Of a stretch of 64,000 nt of DNA, positions 54,401-64,000 are shown in pieces. Position 1 is the first letter of the stretch. Every line of letters begins with the position of its first letter. Below the pieces are notes generated by a model. The model had not been told where the DNA came from. It ran no database searches and worked only from the letters and a program-made list of their open reading frames with translations. This DNA comes from Mallotus nudiflorus (Eukaryota > Streptophyta > Magnoliopsida > Malpighiales > Euphorbiaceae): contig CANTUR010000793.1 of assembly GCA_947683625.1 (NCBI GenBank), positions 3,410,001-3,474,000 on the forward strand, written 5' to 3'. A program made the translations under genes and the position numbers.

Positions 54401-57366
54401 ATAACTATGATGATCATTGTTAAATGGTAATTTTATTAGGGTTGTCTTTATCCTGGATCAATAGATTGAAGAAATAAATGTGCATGTGCATTTGACTTGG
54501 ATTAATAGAATTATAGGTAGATTAAGTTAGTAGATGAACATGAAAAAGAGTTAGTAAAAAGTTACTGTAAACACCCTCACACTGCCTATATGTGACATGA
54601 ACCAATCACAAACTTCTATGACTATCTGCAAAATGGAGGAGATCTGGGTCACATTGTATTTCTTATGTTATTCTCTAAATGGCTAAGTCAGTTCAACAGG
54701 GCTGGTCAAAATGTAAAGATGATAACTGATGAATAATTTGAATTCAGAAGAAGTTGGATAATGGATATGGATAAACCATAACAGTTCTAGCCACAGCATC
54801 AAGCTAGTAAACTGTGATATTAACTGCCTTTCTCAAAAATTATCATTCTTCATGGGCATGTGTGGATTATTTTTATGAATTCCAGTTTGCATATTGTAAG
54901 TTCAGGGTATTGATTGAGATATGACTGATAGAAATGTAGATCCTACTAACACTTCTTTAAGTTTGAGGATCCAGCAAATCACTTCTTTCAATTTGATGAA
55001 TTCAGGCATCCGTAGTGTTATGTTATCTTTGACAGCTGTTAGCCATTACTCACTGTTACTTTTATATAGGCACCATCTAATTCTCTATATATTTTGTCGA
55101 TAACTTGTTTACACAAACACTGTACAATGCTTGTAACTGCTAGTTTTATTATGCCTCAATTGCTAGTTTTATCTTTTATTTTAATCTAATAAAAAGTCCA
55201 AAAAGATTTTATTCAAGTTTCTTGAGAATGAATATGCATAATGATCTAAAACATATATAGGACAAGTATGATAAATGTCTGTGTAGTGCACCTGGGAAGG
55301 ACATTTTGATCAGTTGTTTTAGAAATATTGTATATCTCATTCTATTTATGTAGTATACTGTTTAGTGAAAACCTGGAGAGCTTATGAAGTTATGATGAAT
55401 TTTCAATTGGATAGCAATAATGCTGACCAAATAGCAGCTAGTAAATGTACTTGGCACTATCCTAAGAGAGCTTGTAACAAGGTGCTGTCCTAAACGATAT
55501 AGGTTTGAGTGGTGTTCAAAAATTGAAAATTCACTAAATGGTAGGTCAACTACAGTTGCATCAAGTTACGGTTATTCACCTTGAAATATTCATTTTGTAT
55601 GGTAGCACCCAAAGGGGCATGGTTCAAGGCTGCCAGGCTGGATCTTCACACTGATTGGAACGTACTGCCTACCTTGTTGGGGGAAGGGGATAAATTTATA
55701 ATTTGGGAGGGGTTCCAAGGTTTTCTTATTATGCTCTTTTGTTTGCATGTAAGTTTAGTTAAAAGGGAGCTATATGTACAGAGGAAGCATATGTCCAGTG
55801 GTCATTTATTATAGCTGTTACTGAGCTAGTATTTTATAGTAAACTAAATCTGCTTTCCTTTTTTCTTGTCAGATGTCAGCTTTGAAATCTGCCAACAAGG
55901 AATTGAAAGGAATGATGAAAACTGTGAAAATCCAAGACATAGATGTACGTGATCCAATAATTTTCCTTGCTTCTCTTTTCACAGGTGTTGCGTTCACTTC
56001 TTGGTACTAAATATACATATATTTTTTGTAGAATCTACAAGATGAGATGATGGACTTGATGGATGTGAGTAGTGAAATCCAAGAGACCCTGGGTAGAAGC
56101 TACAACGTGCCTGATGATATTGATGAGGAAGAACTCATGGGAGGTGAGCTCAAATATTATCCAAAAGCTGGATTGTTATATGTGGGGCTGCCTACAGGCT
56201 GGTTCGAGCCCAGAACTGGTCCAACCTGGAACCAGGGGATGACCGGTTCATCCCCTTATGGAACCAGAACCGCCCAGTTCCAGTTCCAAACTGGAAGTTC
56301 TGGTTCAAATTTGGAAAAAAAAAAAAAAATAATTATAAAATTAACTTGTCGAAGTGGTGAACCGAATTATAAAATTAACTTGTCGAAGTGGTGAACCGAA
56401 CCGGAACCAGAACCAGAACCGGCCTTGAACCAGGGTGGAGAGTGATTCCGGTCCAGTTCCACTAAAACCGGTTCCACCTTTTTAGTGGAACCGTGGCCAT
56501 CCGTAATTATATGTATTCTTTTTTGAACCTTCCCCCATCTGTTTATTGTTCACGGGAAGCCAGAGTAAACTGTATTGTCCGTGTAATCTGCTAAGCATTC
56601 AAGGATGTCTAATGGACATAGAAATTATGGAGTCAGCAGTATTTAATAATTTCTATTTGTTTCCTCTTTTTAACTTTTTACCCTATGGTGTCAACTGAAG
56701 TACAGTTTACATAATATTAATTTGAGGAAAATGTTTCTCCTATTTGTGTACCTTTTTTTTTTTTTTTCACTGAATTTGGCAATGCAGAACTTGATGCACT
56801 AGAAGCAGACATGGGCATGGAAACTGAAAGTGATGGTGTACCTTCTTATCTGCAACCTGATAAGGAACCTGATCTAGATTCGGAACTCAGTTTGCCTTCG
56901 GCACCCACTGGACATGGAGCGGGTAGAAATAATGCCCAGGTAAATCTGATATTTATTTTATTGTCTTCTCTGCTCAAAGTCCACTTTGAAGAGATGAATA
57001 GGGTGTTTTGGAAAGTCCGGTTGGAGTGGATTCCAGATGCTATAGCTGGCACAGGATTGGTTGGCCATTTTTTTGTTGGATCTATATTTTGATCAAACCC
57101 TTCCCCACTCACTCAACACATGCACATGCTGCTCACTTGAGTTGAGAGTTTTATGAGGGATATTGAGCTGCATTCAATAGTTCCTTTTGATTTCTATCCC
57201 TTGTACATTAATTGGTTGGCAAAGAAATAGTGACAATTTTTTTTTATACCATTTATTGCCCCCATGAATTTCAATCTGACATTTTATAAACATGGACTTT
57301 GATGCATGACAGACTGAGGATGAACTTGGTTTACCTGCTGTACCTCGGGCATCTATTCGTGGCTAG
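51429..57366 (+). CDS. VPS60: VPS60/CHMP5, ESCRT-III-related protein, seven exons
   Basis: Complete plant VPS60 (CHMP5 family), an ESCRT-III subunit acting at endosomes in multivesicular body sorting; family members bind the VPS4 cofactor LIP5. Exons: 51429-51497, 51671-51822, 52927-53020, 55873-55944, 56032-56143, 56788-56939, 57313-57366; all introns GT-AG. Total 705 bp, 234 aa, close to yeast and human relatives. Start MRRVFGVKKDKEPPPSIQDA is the highly conserved family N-terminus, followed by the basic helix 1 (KKTRPGPAQEAIKARAMRVL), MYEGQRDMLYNQTFNLDQVA, the Snf7 core (LKSANKELKGMMKTVKIQDI), MMDLMDVSSEIQETLGRSYN, and an acidic C-terminus ending PAVPRASIRG. A frame-compatible upstream extension before 51429 lacks an ATG. 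Introns 2, 3 and 5 are long; introns 3 and 5 carry transposons. No defect seen. Confidence 0.97.
51823..52926 (+). other. VPS60 intron 2
   Basis: 1104 bp, GTAAGT to ACAG, AT-rich. No embedded gene or transposon recognised. Confidence 0.7.
53476..54409. mobile_element. hAT-type element in VPS60 intron 3
   Basis: 934 bp, flanked by a perfect 8-bp duplication ATGATCAT (53468-53475 and 54410-54417). Inverted ends CATAGTTGTTAAA and (from the right) CATAGTTATTAAA. Subterminal GCGTGCCTCAAG / GCGCCTCACTTTGA motifs at both ends. It contains a plus-strand open frame, 53834-54184 (116 codons), basic and Ser/Thr-rich then strongly acidic (KEEDDVEEDDEEE). Its start (WGAVARASKGEEDAYNTKS) may be the degraded C-terminal tail of a hAT transposase; I am not sure. 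No catalytic domain. Confidence 0.8.
54418..55872 (+). other. VPS60 intron 3, right part
   Basis: Ordinary intron sequence to the acceptor TTCTTGTCAG (55863-55872). Open frames at 54921-55103 and 55581-55814 have no recognisable features. 53021-53467 is likewise plain intron. Confidence 0.6.
56184..56506. mobile_element. hAT-type MITE in VPS60 intron 5
   Basis: 323 bp flanked by a perfect 8-bp duplication TTATATGT (56176-56183 and 56507-56514). GC-rich and packed with GGAACC / GGTTCC motifs (for example GAACCAGAACCAGAACCGG) in an AT-rich intron. Ends GGGGCTGCC... and (from the right) TTACGGATGGCC are weak inverted repeats. Inside, a 34-bp direct repeat beginning ATTATAAAATTAAC occurs twice (about 56333 and 56367). 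Confidence 0.8.
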
Positions 57367-57918
57367 GCAGTTACCTGATCCGATCCATGTGTACTTGAAA
57401 TGGAGGAGAGCCCTTGTACTCTTATTGTGCAGAATTTGCTTTGATGTGATCTAGTGATTAATTAATTGGGGTTTGGTTTATTCTATGGAACAGATTCTTT
57501 GTTTTTCCTTTTCCTTAGCAATAACTACTGGGAGTTTTTTTGTGAAAAAGGAGGCATCAGTTTGCCAGTTTGGAATATGCACACGATGGATATCTAGTTT
57601 TATGTGCAGCCAGTTGACTGACGTTCAAAACGAACTTAAAAGTGTCATTTTGAATACATTTTTTAAAAGTAGCAAAATACCGATAGCAATTTATAGACTA
57701 ATTCTACAGCCTTTTTGGCAATATCCATTGCTGTTGCAAATATCTGCATACGAAATTACCTTTATTTGCTTCTTTTTTTCCCCCTCAATTCAACTCAGAT
57801 TATTTGCAGCGTCAGCAGTTTCTTCATCGTTATTTTGCATTCTGGTAAAAACGTCTTATGTTTACATCCGCCCGGTAAAACCTGCTGGTCTAAATTTATT
57901 AATTTAAATTTAGAAGTT
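57367..57918 (+). other. VPS60 3' UTR and downstream region
   Basis: Follows the TAG at 57364. T-rich, without an obvious poly(A) signal that I can single out. The 144-codon open frame at 57473-57907 (plus) is not supported by any family resemblance. Confidence 0.45.
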
Positions 57919-57931
57919 GATGATTTTGAGT

Positions 57932-57961
57932 TTGCACAAAAAAAAAAAAAAAAAAAAAAAA
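57932..57961 (+). mobile_element. Tiny poly(A) retroposition scar with 13-bp target duplication
   Basis: TTGCAC followed by 24 A, flanked on both sides by the 13-mer GATGATTTTGAGT (57919-57931 and 57962-57974). Six non-A bases plus a tail between perfect 13-bp repeats is what an extremely 5'-truncated LINE-driven retroposition would leave. Confidence 0.65.
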
Positions 57962-57974
57962 GATGATTTTGAGT

Positions 57975-59200
57975 ACCGGAGAACCAATTATTTTAAACAA
58001 GATCAAAGGGCTTCCGGATCGAACAGTTTGGGGAAACTTGTCCTGAACCTGGGATGCAAGATCTTGTCAAGGTTGTTTCTACACCAATCCTAGATTTTTT
58101 ATGGAATATTAAATTTTGCCTAATCTTTTTTGCAAGCAAATCAAGGCGCTTTATTTTTTTTTTTATTTTTTTTATTTTTTTTAATAATTTTTTCATAGAA
58201 ACCATTCATGATGCAACTGTGGTCGTCTGCCAGGTCTTCGTCCGAAAAAAAAAAAAAAAAAAAAGCAGCTGCCAGTGGCAGAGTGATACCATTAATCATT
58301 CATGATGGATGAAATTGGACCTTCAACTTTATTTCAAAATTAAATGCCCTTTTTTTTTCAATAAAACTATATATTTTTTTTCAAAGTTATATTATGTTGA
58401 ACCATTCTTTAAAAATTCTTTAGCAATTAAGTTCTATAGATTAAAGAAAAATTTAATTTTAATGGTTCAACAATGAAAGTAGTCAACTGACAAGCAGAAT
58501 TTGATGAATTTTGTTTTTGAAATGCAAATCACTTTATTATAAAAATTTTAAAATGTTTTTAAGTCTGTAGAAAATTTTATTTAATATTTTCTAAAAAATT
58601 TTAAAATATTTTTCTTAAGCTTAAAAGTCAAATTGCCCCCAAATTTATTTGCCATATCCAAAATATTCCAAATAAGTTTTTTAGTTTAATTATTTTAATG
58701 TTTTTGTAATTTGTTTAATTCGCTACAAATTATCTTTATTAAAATAATCTATTTCTTACTTGTTTTAGCAATTTCATAATAGTTCATTTTTACGGTAATA
58801 CTAAATAAAAATCTCAATATATGTGGGATTTTTAAACAAAATATATATGAAATTAAAAAGTTGATAGGAATTAGAATTTGTTCAAAATACTGATTTTGGT
58901 TAATTAAAAATAGAAATAAAATTAAAACTTTCTAATTGATAACAAAAAAAAATTTTAAATGATATTTATTTATTTTTTTAACTACACTTGAAGTTACAAA
59001 AAAAAAAAAAATATCAATCCATTTCTTTTAAAAAGTGAGTGTAATGCACCCTCTTAAAATTGGAGTGAATTGACCTAATTGTAGAAAGTTAGCGTCAACT
59101 TGGATAAAAAGTTGAGAGCGCAAATTAACCCTCAAAAGTCTTTGTTTTTTTTTTTTTTTTATAACAATCAAAAGTCTTTTTTCTTATGTCAAGTAAGGGC
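57975..59200. other. AT-rich intergenic DNA
   Basis: Several A or T runs of 10-20 bases (58144-58180, 58244-58263, 59145-59160). No gene or clear element. Confidence 0.5.
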
Positions 59201-59211
59201 CATTCTTCAAT

Positions 59212-59361
59212 ACAAATATTTGTATGTATGCAAATAAAATTATAATTATTGTCATTGATACAGATTATAGATATTGATATATAAGAATAATCAATAGTTG
59301 TAATTAAATAAAAATTTATCTAATGGTTATAATTTTATTTATATAGATATAAACGTTTGTA
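59212..59361. mobile_element. Small TIR element (about 150 bp)
   Basis: Left end TACAAATATTTGTATGTATG then AAATAAAATTATAATTATT; right end read inverted GTACAAACGTTTATATC then AAATAAAATTATAACCATT. Inverted ends about 40 bp, no coding content, target duplication not clear. Confidence 0.5.
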
Positions 59362-60683
59362 CTATAGCAAAATCCGTCAAGTAATTTCAAAGTAGAAGTT
59401 ATAGATCGGATGGTGAAAACTTCCCATTTTTTTTTTTGTTTTCATCTTGCTCCATTTGATTGTGTGGCGTTCTCAATATTCAATCTCATCGTTTGGTCTC
59501 ACAGTTTAAAAGTTACGTTTTGGCAATCTCAAATTAGAGTCGTCGAATGAATGGTGAAAACTTCTCTTATTAACCAAATAGAATTGCTATTAAATACTTT
59601 TAATATCATTGTTTGGTCTTTATGTATATATAGGGAAAATATAAAAAAAAAAACACACACACACTCATTTGACGTAATCTTACATTATCACTAATGTTTT
59701 TCAAAGTATAAATACATTCTTATCCTTTTTAAAATCCATATATTTAAAATACTCTAATAAATGATATTTATTCTCACCATTCGTGAGGTCTACTATTTCT
59801 TACATGCCTAAAAAAAAATTGATAGAGGAACTTTTTTTACCTCCAACGTTTCAAATGATCAACAAATTTTCCTCCAAAGAACATTTAGACACAAAATTTT
59901 TCAAAAAATATTTAAATTCTTTATCTAATAAAAAATATTAAATTAATTATTTATTTTTCGTAGTTATGAAATCTACTAATACTAACACAATATTAACAAA
60001 ATTTACATCTAATATAATTTATATGGGAATTTTATAAAATTCCATCCCATTTAAAAAAATTTAGAAACATTTAAATAAAAAGTTGCATTTCATCCTATAT
60101 AAATTTATATATTTATTTAAATGTTAAATAAATATTAATAAATTTATTTACTCTCAAAATATAAATTAATAAATATTTATTTAAATGTTAGAAAATAAGA
60201 TGAAATGGATAAATAAATAAATAATTTTTTTATTTTGGGAGTAAAAAAAAAAGGCAAAGTTTTATTTAGAATGGGATGAGTTTGTTTTATTTTAATATTC
60301 CTAACTTGTTTAAATAGGATGAAAATAATTTATATAATATATTTCAAAAAAATTCACATAAAAATTAATTGGATGTAAATTCTTTTTAGTATCATAAGTA
60401 GATTCTACAAGTATAAAGAATAAATGGTTATTTAACATTTTATTAGATAAGAATTTAAATTTATTTGAAAATATTTTGTATTTGAATGTTGTAAAATTGT
60501 TTTCAAGGATAAATTTATTCCTCGTTATAAATGTTTGGGGCAAAAATATATCTTGATCTAATATATATATATTTTTATGAATGTTAGAAATAGTGAACAC
60601 CACTAATTGTAAGAATAAACATGTTTGTTAGAGGGATTTAAATGTATGGTTTTCAAAACAATAAAAGTGTATTTGTAACTTGA
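59362..60683. other. AT-rich intergenic DNA, nothing recognised
   Basis: Low complexity, short repeats of ATTTATTTAAATGTTA type at 60090-60200. A 97-codon minus-strand open frame (60310-60603) is compositional only. Confidence 0.5.
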
Positions 60684-60848
60684 AAAATATTAGTGGTTGA
60701 TATATAAGATTACTGCATAATGTTAAGGTTTTTTTTTTTTTAATCTTTTTTAATCCTTTCTCCATGCATAAACTGAACCAACAATTAGGATAAGCACGAA
60801 AATTAAAGCTTCTCATTCTTAAAACCAACATTCCTAAGACCAAAGAGT

Positions 60849-60930
60849 GGGTCGTGAGACAATTCGGTCCATATTCGGTGTGGGCGTTAGAGCATTGAGA
60901 GGACCTTTCTCTAGTACGAGAGGGAAGGGT
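60849..60930 (+). pseudogene. Nuclear insert of plastid 23S rRNA 3' region (NUPT)
   Basis: GTCGTGAGACAATTCGGTCC, then GGTGTGGGCGTTAGAGCATT, GAGAGGACCTTTCTCTAGTA, CGAGAGGG: the sarcin-ricin-side 3' end of plastid 23S rRNA with few changes. The CTAGTACGAGAGG core is universal in LSU rRNA; the GCGTTAGAGCATTGAG form fits the plastid version. Only about 80 bp are present, so this is a fragment. Confidence 0.8.
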
Positions 60931-61082
60931 TAAAGATTTACCCGATGTGAGATATCACATTGTTTGAGGAACTCTAGATGTTGTCGGAGTAAAGGATCTC
61001 TAATAATTACATATCCGATTTGACCTATGGACGAAGATGCAAATATACGTTTCATGCTTGTTTGAGTAATAGCAATGAGAAT

Positions 61083-61140
61083 GGGTTTTCGGAGTTAGCT
61101 CACCCTCGCGGGATCGCGACCCTTTGTCCTGGCCATCGTC
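61083..61140 (-). pseudogene. Nuclear insert of plastid 16S rRNA fragment (NUPT), opposite strand
   Basis: The minus strand reads GATGGCCAGGACAAAGGGTC, GCGATCCCGCGAGGGTGAGC, TAACTCC: the plastid 16S rRNA region just after the GCTACAATGGCCGG block. It lies 150 bp from the 23S piece and points the other way. 60931-61082 between them is not rRNA that I recognise. Confidence 0.8.
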
Positions 61141-61213
61141 TATATATATATATTACAAAAAATATTAGTGGTTGATATATAAGATTAGTGAATAATGATA
61201 GGGTTCTTCTTTT

Positions 61214-61275
<62 letters not shown>
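61141..61275. repeat. (TA)n microsatellites
   Basis: TA repeats at 61141-61153 and, uninterrupted for about 55 bases, at 61220-61275. Confidence 0.9.
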
Positions 61276-61277
<2 letters not shown>

Positions 61278-61383
61278 CTAACATTATACCTTAATATTTT
61301 TCGAGTTACAAATACAAATATCAGATACAAGAAAATTAGTAATAAATGACAATTTTATTGATAAATATCAACTACAGGAAAAT

Positions 61384-61990
61384 TAGTAATACAAGGTGGA
61401 GGTCCATTTAACCATTCCGCGAAACCTGACTGAAATATGAGCCTCTCGCAACACTATACGCCACCATATTAGCAGTTCTCAATTGGTTGGACTTCTTCAG
61501 TTAAGTAGTTACAATCACTTATAATCAGCTCAATGACAGAGTGGTCTTCCACTTAATCAGAGATAGCTTTGAGCATCTGTTATGACGATCACATGCTAAG
61601 AGCCTCTCGTATACCCAAAGCTTCAACCTCCTTGGCAGAAGTTAAACCTGCTATTTTCTTGGAGAAACAAGCTATGAAGTTTTCTTAGGTATCCTTGAGA
61701 ACACACCCTAGACCCACACAACCAGATTCTGGGAAAATGACGGCATCAACATTTGCTTTGACCGTTTAGTCCAACTGATCTCACCACCATCATGCATATG
61801 AGTTAATTTCCAGAGATAAGCTTCATTAAGGTCTATCCTTCCTACATGAACTTCATGTATAAATTACAGCTTACGTCCTTTTCTATCATTTCCATTTGTA
61901 ATAGTGTGAGCAAGTTGAGGTTTTTAGGCCTTCCAGATGATCATGACCTCCTTAGTAGAAGTAAGACTGGATATCATGGGATGTAATGCG
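61384..61990 (-). pseudogene. LINE-type RNase H domain fragment
   Basis: Minus strand reads NVDAVIFPESGCVGLGCVLK (about 61762-61700), then ENFIACFSKKIAGLTSAKEV, EALGIREALSM and a decayed end with EVQPIENC. This is the RVT_3-type RNase H found at the 3' end of plant L1 elements (also in host-like single-domain copies). The first Asp (VDA), Glu (KEVEA) are seen; stops occur within. Upstream to about 61990 is the poorly conserved linker. No poly(A) tail found. Confidence 0.75.
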
Positions 61991-62548
61991 AGCAACCTTT
62001 TAGAACCCTGAAGAAAACTTCATATGAAGGAGTCTGCACTTGATTGCTTAGGAAAATGAAAAGATAATCTGGAGATTGAGTGAAATTATTTTCTAGTAGG
62101 AGATTCTAAGTTCGGAAAGTCACTTTTATTTGCATATTTTCTCATTATGCTAATGCCAGTTATACATTTTTAGCACCATAGTCCTGATTAAGAATTGTAT
62201 ATACGCACATATACAACAATAATAAAAATAAAGCAGAAAAATAATATTTATAATTAATATAAGATAAAAAAAATATGCATAAAAATAAATCTAATCCTCT
62301 AATCTAATAATAAATCATACAAAAAACAGACAATAGTGCGAAGTAATTAAAACGTCCACTTAGTTTATACCATTTAGAAGGTAGAACTATGAATTTAGAC
62401 ATTATTTCTAACTATGACAAGTTCAATTATGCAATTTAGATTCCTAATTCTCATCAAAGTTCAAAAATGGCACAGACAACCAAACATCTCATTTACTGGA
62501 AGTAATCATGTGAAGACACAAATAAAGTAAAATTTGTTATAAATAATA
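61991..62548. other. Intergenic DNA, nothing recognised
   Basis: AT-rich, no open frame or element ends visible. Confidence 0.5.
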
Positions 62549-62867
62549 TGTGGATATTGTCCACTTTGGTACTTCAGGACCTTACGATTTTAAAACGTAT
62601 TCACAAGTAAAGGCTTAATGCCTTACTTATTAGTACGCACACAATCCCGTGTGTGAACGATGTGGGAACTTCAGATTCACAACACACCCTTCCATCGCGA
62701 GTATCGTGCTGATAATTTATTTTAAACAGCTTGTGGATATTGTCCCGTTTGGTATTTTAGGACCTCACGACTTTAAAACGCGTTCACAAATAAAGGATTC
62801 AGGTCCTGCTTATAAACACGCACACAATCCCATGTGCGAACGATATAAGAACTTTAGGTTCACAACA
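62549..62867 (-). mobile_element. Ultra-short TRIM-like LTR element, minus strand
   Basis: Two direct repeats of exactly 136 bp each (62549-62684 and 62732-62867), separated by only 47 bp. On the minus strand each repeat starts TGTTGTGAA and ends TATCCACA (TG...CA). The 47-bp core has, in order, TTATCAGCACGA (about 62718-62707, a primer-site-like sequence known from plant LTR elements) and a purine tract GCGATGGAAGGG directly before the second repeat. That is LTR-PBS-PPT-LTR with nothing else. The repeats include TTCCCACATCG, the USE-like promoter motif, intact in 62549-62684. No matching 5-bp flanks found. Confidence 0.65.
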
Positions 62868-63614
62868 AAATTAGAATTTCCAGCATATCATTATTCACAT
62901 TAAACATGAAATGAAAATATAGCATACAAAATATTCAACGTAATCAGAAAGTAATAGAGGAAAGGGCCAAACGGAAAATTAAATGTAAAATTAGCATTTT
63001 AGTCATTCGGCGCATTTGGGTGGATAACCCCGTTTGTGGAGCCCACAAAACACTTGGAAGATCACAAAAATACACAAAAGACAGCTAACATCCAGAATAT
63101 AAACTCAAATTCAAATTAAAAAAAAAAAAGTTCATATTCATACTTGGTAAATTAAAACGAGTTCAATGGTATATATTTTAAATTCCTTTTTTTTTTTTTT
63201 AATTAATGGATAAACCAAATTTAATATTAATTATATTAATATAGTTAAAAATTGGTCAAATGGAAATATTTTATCAAAACTAAAAATAAAAGAAAAGTAA
63301 CAAAATCAGCAAACATATGACTTTTTTTTTTTTTATACATCAATAAGATTTGTTGACGGTTTGCTGCATATAAAAATGTAAATTATGTGATAGATTTCAA
63401 AAAAAAAAGGTCGGCAAGATTTTTTTATATGCAGTAAACCAATTATTTTCTATTTTTCTTATATATTTTTCTTACATGATTAAGAAGTACAAGGAGATGA
63501 ACATTAACAGGAAAAAAAATGGTGGTAACAAAATGAGTAGTTCAGCTAATCCTCCATAGTCATTCTCTTTGTTTTGTGCAGCTACCATTTATATCTTTCT
63601 ACTTGGAGCTTCTT
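62868..63614. other. Intergenic DNA, nothing recognised
   Basis: AT-rich with A/T runs at 63118-63130 and 63187-63200. No gene. Confidence 0.5.
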
Positions 63615-63667
63615 GGATTTGGGTGGTTTTTTTTGTTAGTTTTTAACAAAAAAAACCACCCAAATCC
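63615..63667. repeat. Perfect 24-bp inverted repeat (hairpin)
   Basis: GGATTTGGGTGGTTTTTTTTGTTA at 63615-63638, five-base spacer, and its exact inverse at 63644-63667. No mismatch in either arm. Confidence 0.95.
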
Positions 63668-64000
63668 CTTAGTTTTTTTTAGTTTCTATATCATAATTTG
63701 TTGTTAATAAATAATTTTGTTAAGTTTTATTCTTAATATGGGTGATAGCTTTTTGTAATGATAATCTTGTTGTTTGAGCATTTTTGCTGATGGATCTTGT
63801 TGTTTCTCAAGCAAGAAGATATCATAAATCAAAGAATAGAAATTCACAACACAAAACTTACATCTCTTGCCGTATTTTAGTTTTCTCTACCTCCTATTTA
63901 TTGTTCAACACTAACAACACTCTGAAGACCATTGTTAGAATGTGGAGTTTTCATAAACTCACAATTGAACCTCTCTTTCACCTATTGCAGCCATGGATGT
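63668..64000. other. Right edge, no supported gene
   Basis: Mixed AT-rich sequence. The last 20 bases read CACCTATTGCAGCCATGGAT, which could be a splice acceptor followed by a start codon at 63993, but too little is present to call an exon. Confidence 0.3.

Noticed and set aside
55581..55814. 77-codon open frame in VPS60 intron 3
   Set aside because: No resemblance to a known domain, lies inside a spliced intron with good flanking sites, and has no transposon ends.
57473..57907. 144-codon open frame downstream of VPS60
   Set aside because: Longest plus-strand frame of that region, but it lies in a T-rich 3' region with no recognisable motif; chance frame.
58054..58305. Phe-rich 83-codon open frame and its antisense partner
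   Set aside because: Made by poly(T)/poly(A) tracts.
61100..61330. 76-codon minus-strand frame with Ile-Tyr repeats
   Set aside because: It is the translation of the (TA)n microsatellite joined to the 16S rRNA fragment.
63981..64000. Possible splice acceptor plus start codon at the right edge
   Set aside because: TTGCAGCCATGG is suggestive, but only two codons would be visible; not enough to call an exon.

Overview
The window is nuclear DNA of a flowering plant, most likely a eudicot. It is AT-rich and has intron-containing genes with plant-type proteins (urate oxidase, the ESCRT-III protein VPS60), plant LTR retrotransposons (Tat/Ogre-type Ty3/gypsy and Ty1/copia), L1-type LINE remnants, several hAT- and MULE-type miniature elements and small plastid DNA inserts. 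I could not fix the genus. No searches were run; family names rest on motifs read directly from the sequence.

Layout. 1-2650: the 5' part of a minus-strand urate oxidase gene (exons 1 and 2; the rest lies beyond the left edge), with a hAT-type MITE in intron 2. 2650-6200: intergenic, no gene recognised. 6200-8150: decayed LINE reverse transcriptase. 8190-9350: copia-type LTR end with a degraded initiator-Met primer site. 9430-46660: a cluster of decayed Tat/Ogre-type elements of two families. Family A runs as internal region, LTR, internal region, LTR, aORF region (gag-PR-RT-RH-RH-INT at 9430-15468; LTR 16065-20287; deleted internal region with a sense ORF1 and the integrase tail at 20288-21188; antisense ORF region to 32260; LTR 33723-35505; another antisense ORF region to 37255). 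Family B is a 3' half (RNaseH-integrase, antisense ORFs, 3' tandem repeats, LTR 44144-45924), followed by a partial family A LTR. A copia element on the minus strand (23231-30952) lies inside the family A antisense ORF, and a solo LTR (18094-19643) lies inside the family A LTR.

46664-47370: host gene debris. An ArfGAP N-terminal fragment is fused directly to the retrotransposon LTR, and a small ORF with one hydrophobic segment follows. 48355-50990: fold-back and TIR elements. 51429-57366: a complete seven-exon VPS60/CHMP5 gene (234 aa) with a hAT-type element in intron 3 and a MITE in intron 5. 57370-64000: AT-rich intergenic DNA with a tiny retroposition scar, plastid 23S and 16S rRNA fragments, a LINE RNase H fragment, an ultra-short TRIM-like LTR element and a perfect 24-bp hairpin.

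The working genes are the two host genes: peroxisomal purine breakdown (uricase) and endosomal sorting (VPS60). Nearly everything else is mobile DNA in decay. The points most worth a second look are the paired antisense/sense accessory ORFs of the Tat elements, the LTR-ArfGAP junction, the 47-bp-core LTR element and the very young 373-bp tandem duplication. I found no CRISPR, operon or clearly new enzymatic system.
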